From assembly GCA_903953455.1 (NCBI GenBank), contig CAJBJW010000270.1, positions 1 through 13,248 on the forward strand: a stretch of DNA of 13,248 nucleotides. Direction: 5' to 3'. This document shows, piece by piece, positions 1 through 6,337 of the stretch. The notes beneath the pieces are model-generated. The model searched no databases and had not been told where the DNA came from. It was given only the letters and a program-made list of their open reading frames with translations. The position numbers were made by a program, and so were the translations under genes. This stretch comes from an uncultured Pseudomonadota bacterium (GTDB lineage Bacteria > Pseudomonadota > Gammaproteobacteria > Methylococcales > Methylomonadaceae). The first letter of the stretch is position 1. Each line of letters opens with the position of its first letter.

Positions 1-157
1 TCAATTTAGATCTTGGGATATGGGCTTTTTTGGTAGTTTTGAGAATGAGAATTTCGAATTACTTGGTTTGACAGATTTTGATGAGCATCCAGCCGGTCAA
101 TTTTTCAAAACAAAGCTTACCCAATCACAAAAAGAGTTATTAGGTATTGCACATTAA
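1..157 (+). CDS. C-terminal end of an unrecognised protein (partial)
   Basis: An open frame enters from the left edge (first full codon at position 2) and stops with TAA at 155-157, giving 51 C-terminal residues. The visible part begins QFRSWDMGFFG and ends SQKELLGIAH. It is acidic and aromatic-rich, with no signal peptide, repeat or motif that I recognise, so no family is named. It converges on the aldo/keto reductase, with only 39 bp between the two stop codons and no clear terminator hairpin there. The frame is probably a real gene end because it is open from the edge and has ordinary amino-acid composition, but 51 residues are too few to be certain. Confidence 0.55.
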   Translation, partial: QFRSWDMGFFGSFENENFELLGLTDFDEHPAGQFFKTKLTQSQKELLGIAH

Positions 158-196
158 GCCGTTTTCTGCTTGAAGTGAGATGGGTAAGTGTTTTAT

Positions 197-1024
197 TTAC
201 GCTAATAAATGACTGATCGTTTTCATTGTTTCGTTGCTAAGTTGAAAATTTAATGTATCCAAATCTTGTTTCATGTGGCTAGTGGAGCAAGTGCCCGTTA
301 AAGGAATAATGCCGCTTTGAATAAGAAACCGAAAAAATAATTGTGCTGGTGTCTTTTTAATGTCATCAGCTAACGACTGCATAACTGTGCTGGTGAGAAT
401 ATGAGGATTGGCTGTTAGTGTCCAAAAACTTTGATAAGTGACGCCCTGTTCTATGCAAAATTGGCGTAAAGGTTTGTCATAGTGCGTGTCTTTATAAAAT
501 CGATTTTGAAGAATAGTGGGTTTCACTCTGACGGTATTAAACAATTTTTCAAATAATGCCAAATCATAGCAATTACTTATCCCAAGACGTTGTACACCGC
601 CCATATTATGTAATCTTTCCATTTCATGCCAAGCATCAAGGGTAAGCTCAAAAGTAGGCAGGGGGGAATGAAGTAGAAGTGCGTCTAAATAGTCAGTTTG
701 TAAATTATTTAGTGAGGTGTTGAATGATTGCTCGACTTGTAAGCTTAAAATGGCTTTTTTGTCATAGGGTACATTACTTGGGTCTTGACCGGAAAGTGGC
801 GTGAATTTTGTCTGTAAATAGAGGGATGAACGATCTATTCCTTGCTCTTTTAATCGCGCTAGCGCAACCCCCACTCTTTTTTCATCGTAATGTTTTGGCT
901 GACAAGCGGTATCGATTCCTCTAAATCCGATTTGAATGGCTTGCTCAACTAGCGTATCTGTTCGCTCTTTCTTCCACGCTGTTCCATAAAGAAGATTAGG
1001 CATGGTCGACTTAGACTCAATCAT
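197..1024 (-). CDS. Aldo/keto reductase
   Basis: A 275-residue cytoplasmic NAD(P)H-dependent oxidoreductase with the (beta/alpha)8 barrel fold of the AKR superfamily, which reduces aldehydes or ketones to alcohols. The full catalytic tetrad is visible: Asp38 in GIDTA, Tyr46 in KHYDEKRVG, Lys73 in LQTKF and His119 in LLLHSP. Further AKR landmarks are GISNCY (148-153), LQNRFY (172-177) and the late cofactor-loop region IIPLTGTCS (239-247). Length is normal for the family. The ATG start at 1022-1024 is supported by a GGAG 7 nt upstream on the minus strand. The gene is alone on its strand here and diverges from the response regulator. The substrate cannot be predicted from these residues, and neither neighbour suggests one. 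Confidence 0.93.
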   Translation of the reverse strand: MIESKSTMPNLLYGTAWKKERTDTLVEQAIQIGFRGIDTACQPKHYDEKRVGVALARLKEQGIDRSSLYLQTKFTPLSGQDPSNVPYDKKAILSLQVEQSFNTSLNNLQTDYLDALLLHSPLPTFELTLDAWHEMERLHNMGGVQRLGISNCYDLALFEKLFNTVRVKPTILQNRFYKDTHYDKPLRQFCIEQGVTYQSFWTLTANPHILTSTVMQSLADDIKKTPAQLFFRFLIQSGIIPLTGTCSTSHMKQDLDTLNFQLSNETMKTISHLLA

Positions 1025-1065
1025 AACAAAGCTCCAAATATAAAATTTTAGATTATTTACCGTTT

Positions 1066-1084
1066 TTTTACTACGTAGGTAAAA
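1066..1084. promoter_or_regulatory. Palindrome in the divergent gap, possible operator
   Basis: The perfect 8-bp palindrome CTACGTAG (1071-1078) is flanked by TTTTA on the left and, after one extra G, TAAAA on the right. This makes an almost symmetrical 19-bp element. It lies 42 bp upstream of the aldo/keto reductase start, where a repressor or activator could act. No known regulator's consensus was recognised, so the role is inferred from symmetry and position only. Confidence 0.3.
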
Positions 1085-1133
1085 GTACCATAAGATTTAA
1101 GATTGAGCTGTATTTTTTATTTATCACACTGCC

Positions 1134-1176
1134 TACCTTTAAGAAGTCATATTCTTAAGGTATTTTATAATCTTTC
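1134..1176 (+). terminator. Terminator-like hairpin upstream of the response regulator
   Basis: TACCTTTAAGAA (1134-1145) pairs with TTCTTAAGGTA (1152-1162) across a 6-nt loop, giving an 11-bp stem with one bulged T. It is followed by TTTTATAATCTTTC, a broken U-rich tail, so it reads as an intrinsic terminator on the plus strand. No plus-strand gene precedes it within the gap: the region to its left holds the start of the minus-strand reductase. It may end a short unannotated transcript, act as an attenuator in the response-regulator leader, or be a protein-binding inverted repeat. The stem is AT-rich, which weakens the terminator reading. Confidence 0.4.
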
Positions 1177-1266
1177 TTTGTTGCCATGTGTAGTAAGACA
1201 ATTTTTAATGGGTTGATATTTTCAATGGCATGCGGGAGAATAATAAAAACTTTCATTTAAACGGTA

Positions 1267-1641
1267 ATGCGGATGGCAAAGATATTAGTCATTGACGATG
1301 AAGATCAGTTACGTGATTTGTTGCAAAAATTATTGACACGTGAGGGCCATGAAATATGTATAGCGCATGATGGGGAAGAGGGGGTAGCGAATTTTCATCA
1401 ATTCAACCCAGATTTAGTCATTACTGACATCATTATGCCAAAAAAAGATGGTATTGAAGTGATTACGGAACTGCATCAATCAAACCCTAAACTTCCGATT
1501 ATCGTTATTTCTGGTGGTCGACGGGCAATGGCCGCAGGATTTAATTTGGATTCAGTTGAAATGTTAGGTGTTAGAGGTATTCTACAAAAACCGTTTACAC
1601 ATCAACAATTGCAAGAGGTCGTTAAACTTGCGTTAAGCTAA
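1267..1641 (+). CDS. Stand-alone receiver-domain response regulator (CheY-like)
   Basis: A 124-residue protein made of a single REC domain with no output domain. The acidic pocket is Asp10-Asp11, the phospho-acceptor is Asp54 in VITDIIMP, the switch Ser is at 82 in VISGG, and the conserved Lys108 is in LQKPF. It should accept phosphate from a histidine kinase and act through protein contacts, as CheY/Spo0F-type regulators do. No kinase, phosphatase or chemotaxis gene is in the window, so its partner is elsewhere. The start is uncertain: ATG 1267 and ATG 1273 (Met3) are in frame and neither has a good ribosome binding site; starting at Met3 leaves MAKILVIDDE, a typical REC opening. The secreted-protein gene follows 76 bp downstream. 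Confidence 0.93.
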   Translation: MRMAKILVIDDEDQLRDLLQKLLTREGHEICIAHDGEEGVANFHQFNPDLVITDIIMPKKDGIEVITELHQSNPKLPIIVISGGRRAMAAGFNLDSVEMLGVRGILQKPFTHQQLQEVVKLALS

Positions 1642-1695
1642 TAAAGAAATTGATTTACAAACCAATAGTGATTAATCCCTTACAATAGATAAAAA

Positions 1696-1711
1696 TTATA
1701 AATATTTATAA
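1696..1711. repeat. 16-bp AT-only palindrome before the secreted-protein gene
   Basis: TTATAAATATTTATAA is a perfect 16-bp palindrome ending 6 bp before the ATG at 1718, exactly where a Shine-Dalgarno sequence would be expected. It could fold into a weak hairpin in the mRNA or bind a protein as duplex. In such AT-rich DNA it may be coincidence. Confidence 0.3.
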
Positions 1712-1717
1712 AAATTA

Positions 1718-2062
1718 ATGAAAAAAATAACACTCATAGTCTTTTTAACGCTGTTTTCCTCAAACACATTTGCTGAATATCACGCGGAAGGTGAAATTAT
1801 AGGATATGTCTCAAATAGCCTAGCGAAATATTTTCCAAGTCTTGTCAAAAATGAGCAAAAAATAGTACATTCGGTTAGGCAGAAAGATGGAAAAGTTTAT
1901 AAAATGAGACGCATTTTTCAAGACTCTGAAGTTCAGTTGAATGGTCAAGGTGAATGCATTGTCCATCCAGGACATGAGCCGATTCTTTTAAGTCAAACAG
2001 AAGATGGTCATTATGAAGAACTTAATGTCAAATACATTAAGTTTTTATGTGTAAAAGAGTAA
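1718..2062 (+). CDS. Small secreted protein of unknown function
   Basis: I do not recognise the family. The 114-residue product opens with a clear Sec signal peptide: MKK, a hydrophobic core ITLIVFLTLF, and a likely signal peptidase I site after Ala19 (NTFA, then EYH). The mature protein is about 95 residues, mixed charge, with two cysteines (Cys80 and Cys111) that could form one disulfide in the periplasm, and no further membrane segment. The ATG has no visible ribosome binding site because the preceding bases are an AT palindrome, but the signal peptide fixes the start. It lies 76 bp behind the response regulator in the same direction and may share its transcript. A hairpin 55 bp after the stop probably marks the end of the unit. 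Confidence 0.75.
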   Translation: MKKITLIVFLTLFSSNTFAEYHAEGEIIGYVSNSLAKYFPSLVKNEQKIVHSVRQKDGKVYKMRRIFQDSEVQLNGQGECIVHPGHEPILLSQTEDGHYEELNVKYIKFLCVKE

Positions 2063-2117
2063 TAAGGCGCTATGAATATTTGATTTTTTGAAATTAAATA
2101 GCGTTCAATCAAATGGT

Positions 2118-2147
2118 TAGTCGACTCACTTTTTAATGAGTCGACTA
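2118..2147. terminator. Perfect 11-bp hairpin between convergent genes
   Basis: TAGTCGACTCA (2118-2128) and TGAGTCGACTA (2137-2147) are perfect reverse complements across an 8-nt loop. The hairpin sits between the plus-strand secreted-protein gene (stop 2062) and the minus-strand PilZ gene (stop 2165), the usual place for a bidirectional terminator. Neither side has a proper T-tract, so termination efficiency is uncertain. A protein-binding site is the alternative. Confidence 0.55.
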
Positions 2148-2164
2148 TATATAAGTCAATGGTT

Positions 2165-3124
2165 TTATAAACTATCAAGCAAACCACTTTGCCGTTCAAT
2201 ATCTTGAACATAGCGCAAAATAGCACCTTCAATAGATTCAGGTATATCCATAAATTCCAAACCAATATGATCCTCAAACTCATTCGCCTCGGGATCTAGT
2301 AACGATCGGACAATTGAATTTACCGACATCACTTTAAAAGAAACGTATATTTTGAAATGTGGCAAATTAAGTAATTTGTCATGGTAAAAGGCACCGCTGG
2401 GTAAATAATAGGAAAATTCAGGATCAATATTGATAAGTTGACAGCCCGACATACTCACATTGACTAAATTGAAACGCATCACATTCGCTAATTTTGTACT
2501 TGGATGTGCTGGATGCGCCTCGAGTTCTTCTTCAAATTTTTGTCGTGCGATATTGGCTTTAATCTTAGAGGATGCCCCCATTTTAGAATAAGCGCGTTGC
2601 CAAGCTATTTTTTCATCAGCATATTGAGTTTGAATGTCCGCAATTAATTTTTGTTCAATTCGGGCAATTGCTAACGCGTAAGCCTGTTTTTTTTCTAACG
2701 AAGTCTCTTCACTAGGTTCAGTAAGGACAATTTCAATATTCGCCCCATCAAGAGCAGGACAAGCAACTCGATAATATTCACGTCGATTGTACCAATAAAG
2801 TTGATCGGGGATATTGATCATAAAACAATCACTTCCCTTATATTTACTTTTTCTTACATGATCAACATGAAAAGAAACCTGAATACCATTAAAAACAGTA
2901 TTAAAGTGCGGATTTTTAATATTAACTAGTTTTTTGTTTAAATACTCGGAAGAGCCATAATCTAAAACAATGGTGCTTTCTTGGTGATTAATGGAGAGTA
3001 AAACGGTTAATAATGTTTCTTTACCGCCTAAGGACACTGATACATTGCATTTATTTTTGACGAGCATAGCGAGGTTGTTCACTATCATTGCTCGGTTGTG
3101 TATCATTGCAGAATCTTGAGACAT
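2165..3124 (-). CDS. YcgR-like PilZ-domain c-di-GMP receptor with an expanded PilZ region
   Basis: A 319-residue cytoplasmic protein with the two-domain plan of YcgR: an N-terminal YcgR/PilZN barrel (about 15-108) and a C-terminal PilZ domain (about 110-310). Both c-di-GMP motifs are present: RxxxR as Arg115-Arg119 in RREYYR, and N/DxSxxG as Asn222-Ser224-Gly227 in NVSMSG. The end, HIGLEFMDIPES followed by an amphipathic helix, also matches the family. In enterobacteria YcgR with c-di-GMP slows the flagellar motor; no flagellar motor gene is seen here, so the target is open. Unusually, about 100 residues separate the two motifs rather than the usual few tens; residues 138-210 form a charged, probably helical insertion. 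The ATG is supported by a strong AGAGGTGA 6 nt upstream. It lies 56 bp behind fapA and is probably cotranscribed with it. Confidence 0.88.
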   Translation of the reverse strand: MSQDSAMIHNRAMIVNNLAMLVKNKCNVSVSLGGKETLLTVLLSINHQESTIVLDYGSSEYLNKKLVNIKNPHFNTVFNGIQVSFHVDHVRKSKYKGSDCFMINIPDQLYWYNRREYYRVACPALDGANIEIVLTEPSEETSLEKKQAYALAIARIEQKLIADIQTQYADEKIAWQRAYSKMGASSKIKANIARQKFEEELEAHPAHPSTKLANVMRFNLVNVSMSGCQLINIDPEFSYYLPSGAFYHDKLLNLPHFKIYVSFKVMSVNSIVRSLLDPEANEFEDHIGLEFMDIPESIEGAILRYVQDIERQSGLLDSL

Positions 3125-3180
3125 TGTGCATCACCTCTTTTTAAAAATTTAAACTGACTTGATCAGTTGATGCAGTGAAA

Positions 3181-4872
3181 TTAGCTGATAGTAATTTCAC
3201 GAGTTCCCGATAGTAAAACAAACAGACTTTTACCGCGATTTTCTTCTGCTTTCCAGCGTACATTGCCAATTTGCACTTCTGTACCAACAAAAACACCTCT
3301 ATCTACTACAATTCGTGCATTATCAGAGGCAGAAAAATTCTCCGATAATTCATCAATTTCCGTTTTGAGTTGTTTGATGTCAATTTTGAGTTTGCTGAGT
3401 GTTCGGTGCAATTTTGCAATCATTGTAGTCGTTGTTTTTTCAGGATGATCATCATAGAAGGCGAGAAGCGTGCCGATATATACAAGTTCATCTTGTTTTG
3501 CAATTAACTCCTCTTTCATATCGAGTATGCGTTTTTGGATATAAGGATTGATGCCGACTTGAATATGGGTTTTAAGGCCTGAACGCGCCCCTACTACAGC
3601 CGCTTTAAGTTGCAGTAATGCACAACTACTTCCGCCAATAATGGATGATTTATTACTACTATTTTTTGCACCCGCAAAAATTTTATTACCGGCCATTAAT
3701 TCAGTATTTAACGCATATTTTGAAATGACGATATCATATCCTGCCTCAACATGATAATTTTCAACGAACTCAACAACCACCGAGCCACGAGCGACAATTT
3801 TTTGTATATTATTTACATTATTTTCATCGCTAGGCTGCTCTGAGCCTTGCACGCCGCTTTTAATAATAACATCCGCATTAGAAAATAATTGACTACTTCC
3901 CATTACGCCGCCTTTAATAGTTAAGCCACCCATTGATTTAACCGTTGCACTGATAACATTGCCGTGAATAATTACGTCTTCGAGTGCTTCAATAATCATG
4001 CCCTCTGCCACATCTCCCTTAACAACCACGGATCCATCAAAGTTCACATTCCCAGTTGAAAAATCGACTTTATCGAGCGTTAAGATTGAAGAGACGGTCA
4101 TTCCATTTGGGACAGGGACAGGTTGACCAGTTACGGAGGAAAGTAATTGATTTTCGTCGTTAGGGTTAACGTAAACCCCCTTCATATCTTTAGAGAACGG
4201 AATATTCTCACCAATCTTTGGTTGAACTACTTCACCAAAAACGGTACAACCTTCTTTGCCTTGAATGGCGGGTATGCGCTGCATGACGACCGAATCTTTA
4301 CGAACCACTGGAATTTCACCTAATTCACGGTAATTCGCAATACCATTTGCGTCAATTTTAGGTTTACGCTCATGGGTTTCGGGCATCATGCTTTTAAACT
4401 GAGAATCAATCCCATCGACTGCTCTAATACCTTCTGCTATCAAGAAATCAGTGCAAAAACCTTTTTCCATAATGTCTTCAAGTTTTTCAGTTTCCACTAT
4501 TCCATAAGTAATTTCTTTTTCTTTGATAGCTTTTTGTATAGCCGAAACAGTAAGCGCTTTCCCACCATAATTGGGTGTTACGGTCAAACGTGCACGTAAT
4601 TTATCGTCGGATATGGTGATTAATAAAGAGGCATCTCGACGTTCACCAATTTCACATTCAAATGCTTCTGCCTTCGGATCACTGTAGCGAACGATTAATT
4701 CCGCTATTGCGAGCTCATTTATAAATAAATACGCTAATCCGGCTTCTTCTATGCCTTTTCTAACGACGTCAATGGTGAGATTATCAAGCTTATCTGCGGA
4801 AGGCGTGAAAACAGCAAGTAATTTGCGCTCACTTTTACTTAACTTAAATTCTAAGCCATTTTGATTTGTCAT
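3181..4872 (-). CDS. fapA: FapA family protein (DUF342, polymer-forming beta-helix)
   Basis: A 563-residue cytoplasmic protein of the FapA/DUF342 family. The N-terminal part (about 1-160) ends in GIRAVDGIDSQF. A conserved linker follows (181-214: YRELGEIPVV, then RIPAIQGKEGCTVFGE). The middle (about 260-440) is a run of short Val/Ile/Gly-rich strands such as GSVVVKGDV and VIIHGNV, typical of a right-handed beta-helix. Residues 443-512 are a charged coiled coil, and a small C-terminal beta region ends in LLSGTREITIS. In Vibrio vulnificus, FapA helps place the flagellum and is controlled by EIIA-Glc; many relatives lack that link, so the flagellar name may not apply here. A GAG-type ribosome binding site about 12 nt before the ATG is modest. 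It heads a likely two-gene unit with the PilZ protein. Confidence 0.88.
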   Translation of the reverse strand: MTNQNGLEFKLSKSERKLLAVFTPSADKLDNLTIDVVRKGIEEAGLAYLFINELAIAELIVRYSDPKAEAFECEIGERRDASLLITISDDKLRARLTVTPNYGGKALTVSAIQKAIKEKEITYGIVETEKLEDIMEKGFCTDFLIAEGIRAVDGIDSQFKSMMPETHERKPKIDANGIANYRELGEIPVVRKDSVVMQRIPAIQGKEGCTVFGEVVQPKIGENIPFSKDMKGVYVNPNDENQLLSSVTGQPVPVPNGMTVSSILTLDKVDFSTGNVNFDGSVVVKGDVAEGMIIEALEDVIIHGNVISATVKSMGGLTIKGGVMGSSQLFSNADVIIKSGVQGSEQPSDENNVNNIQKIVARGSVVVEFVENYHVEAGYDIVISKYALNTELMAGNKIFAGAKNSSNKSSIIGGSSCALLQLKAAVVGARSGLKTHIQVGINPYIQKRILDMKEELIAKQDELVYIGTLLAFYDDHPEKTTTTMIAKLHRTLSKLKIDIKQLKTEIDELSENFSASDNARIVVDRGVFVGTEVQIGNVRWKAEENRGKSLFVLLSGTREITIS

Positions 4873-5031
4873 TTCAGTATCATCTCGTTTTGTTTCATTA
4901 TTTATTGCTACATTACTGATATTGTAATGGTTTGCATGTTTATGTTCTCTTTAATTTGAGCATTATTCGATTCGAATCATATTATCAAATTATTTATCCC
5001 TATAATTGTCAGTTATAAAATTACTTTTATA
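4873..5031 (-). promoter_or_regulatory. Gap upstream of fapA with two symmetrical elements
   Basis: This 159-bp gap separates the small ORF from fapA, both on the minus strand. It holds the 10-bp palindrome GATTCGAATC (4969-4978, part of a 13-bp odd palindrome) and a 6-bp inverted repeat CATTAC/GTAATG (4911-4916 and 4924-4929). It is long enough for an independent fapA promoter, but I could not find a -35/-10 pair with good spacing. The palindromes are candidate operator sites by symmetry alone. Confidence 0.3.
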
Positions 5032-5301
5032 TTAATGTCGCGTAGCTGTATTCATTTCATTTGCACAGGATTTAAATCGCAAAAGCACACGTTCACGTTC
5101 AATAGCATCATGACTATGGTAATAAAAATAATCATCTACGCTCCAAATGAAAATATGACTATCTTGAACCAATACCACATCGTTTCCGGTGAGCTGCCCT
5201 ATTTGCATTTGCTCATAAACGCCTAAATCACACATCAAAGCGATAATCGTTTCATTCTCGCCTGTTATAAATGTTAATGTTTCAGATAAATTCTCAATCA
5301 C
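5032..5301 (-). CDS. Small protein coupled to the nuclease gene, unknown function
   Basis: I do not recognise the family. I choose the GTG at 5299-5301 (89 residues, starting VIENLSETLTF): it lies 4 nt after the nuclease stop and has AAAGGA 7 nt upstream. The longer reading starts at a TTG at 5323-5325 inside the nuclease gene, with no ribosome binding site. The product is acidic and aromatic, with a likely beta-strand region (GNDVVLVQDSHIFIWSVDDY) and a C-terminal helix, no signal peptide and no membrane segment, so it should be cytoplasmic. Its tight coupling to a secreted nuclease suggests related jobs; an intracellular inhibitor, as NuiA is for Anabaena NucA, is one possibility but no sequence likeness to NuiA was noted. 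It could equally be an unrelated cotranscribed gene. Confidence 0.68.
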   Translation of the reverse strand: MIENLSETLTFITGENETIIALMCDLGVYEQMQIGQLTGNDVVLVQDSHIFIWSVDDYFYYHSHDAIERERVLLRFKSCANEMNTATRH

Positions 5302-5305
5302 GCTG

Positions 5306-6169
5306 CTATCCTTTATTGCATCCAATAGGAATTAACCATGACGTGCTCGTTTTTATTTCTTTAATGTAATCGGCTACAGGAATTTTTTCACCTGTTAGCG
5401 CTTCAATTTCGCGCACAGTAACAAGATAGTTATCCAGTTTATCGCGAGTCGCTTCATTTGAATTAGGGACTATCCATGCGATGGCTTGTTCATCTTGACC
5501 ACTACCTCGCACAATAATTTTCCAAAAGGCATCGGGGGTTGTTATGCCATGTGATTTCACAAAAAAATCATCTTTAGGATTATTACCCCAAATCACCCCT
5601 CCAATGATGAGTAATTCAGAAATGTCACGATAACATTCGGTAATTTCTTCCGTTACTAGCCATGCACCCCGATTCATGTTAGCGGCTTGTGGCAGAATAT
5701 TTGTCATATTATTTGTCGCTTTTATGGCTGAAGCGGACGAATCCAAATGATTTGCTGGCACTAGATGACCACGATCATAATGATGTCCATACGCACTAGC
5801 TGTCATTTGCTGGCAATTTTTGGGCACTTGGGAGTCGAGTGAAAATTTATTCGCACGCGGAAAATGTCCCGTGTCGTGTTGCGCGTTATATTGAAATTTA
5901 ATTGCTCCGTGTCTTTGGCAGTCTAGCCATACACTAAAACCTTCGTAATCAACTTTTATTGTATTATTGTATAATTCACTATTATTCAACTGCTTACAGT
6001 TATTTTTCGGGTGGTTTTTACTCCCGTTTTTACAGTTTAGTTGACTGTTTTCGCACTTATTAATACCTTCGTTTTGCCCATTACAAGGTTGACTTATTGC
6101 AATATGACTAAATGAGATCAATATAAAAATGTATAAAATTTTAGTCATGAGCATTTTGATGTAGCACAT
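5306..6169 (-). CDS. Secreted DNA/RNA non-specific endonuclease (NucA/NUC1 type)
   Basis: A 287-residue exported nuclease of the beta-beta-alpha-metal DNA/RNA non-specific endonuclease family (Serratia nuclease, NucA, mitochondrial EndoG). The signature DRGH is at 132-135, with general base His135. The metal-binding Asn166 and Glu174 in NMNRGAWLVTEE keep the same spacing from His135 as in Serratia nuclease. A signal sequence covers about residues 9-26 (ILYIFILISFSHIAIS). Residues 27-70 are an unusual Asn/Lys/Gln-rich stretch with Cys29, 39, 46 and 58; four more cysteines follow (84, 119, 179, 284), consistent with disulfides outside the cytoplasm. The start is uncertain: Met1, Met6 and Met8 all precede the signal core and none has a clear ribosome binding site; Met8 (6148) gives the most typical signal peptide. 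The likely role is degrading extracellular or imported nucleic acid. Confidence 0.9.
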   Translation of the reverse strand: MCYIKMLMTKILYIFILISFSHIAISQPCNGQNEGINKCENSQLNCKNGSKNHPKNNCKQLNNSELYNNTIKVDYEGFSVWLDCQRHGAIKFQYNAQHDTGHFPRANKFSLDSQVPKNCQQMTASAYGHHYDRGHLVPANHLDSSASAIKATNNMTNILPQAANMNRGAWLVTEEITECYRDISELLIIGGVIWGNNPKDDFFVKSHGITTPDAFWKIIVRGSGQDEQAIAWIVPNSNEATRDKLDNYLVTVREIEALTGEKIPVADYIKEIKTSTSWLIPIGCNKG

Positions 6170-6281
6170 TCATTAAAGTGAGGCTAGATTTTATCAAAAT
6201 TACGCAGATCAATGATTAATTTATCTCATTTTACTGATGACTAAACTGACATAATAGACATCATGTGAACTTAACCATAAA

Positions 6282-6287
6282 ATTATA
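6282..6287 (-). promoter_or_regulatory. Possible -10 box for the nuclease gene
   Basis: Read on the minus strand this is a perfect TATAAT, about 113 bp upstream of the nuclease start, in the 168-bp gap behind the cyclase. The nearest -35-like hexamer, TTGACT, is 20 bp away, longer than the usual 16-18, so the promoter is weakly supported. No convincing terminator was found between the cyclase stop and this point, so read-through from the cyclase is also possible. Confidence 0.25.
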
Positions 6288-6337
6288 ACTACTTTTAAGA
6301 CGGATTGAGTCAAAAATCAAGATTGATGATGACGCGA

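Noticed and set aside
2011..2283. Minus-strand open frame of 90 residues across the end of the PilZ gene
   Set aside because: It overlaps the end of the secreted-protein gene, the intergenic hairpin and the PilZ coding end in another frame, has no ribosome binding site or recognisable domain, and conflicts with better-supported genes.
3263..4599. Plus-strand open frames opposite fapA
   Set aside because: Short, Phe/Ser-rich antisense frames with no start signals; fapA on the other strand is continuous and matches its family throughout.
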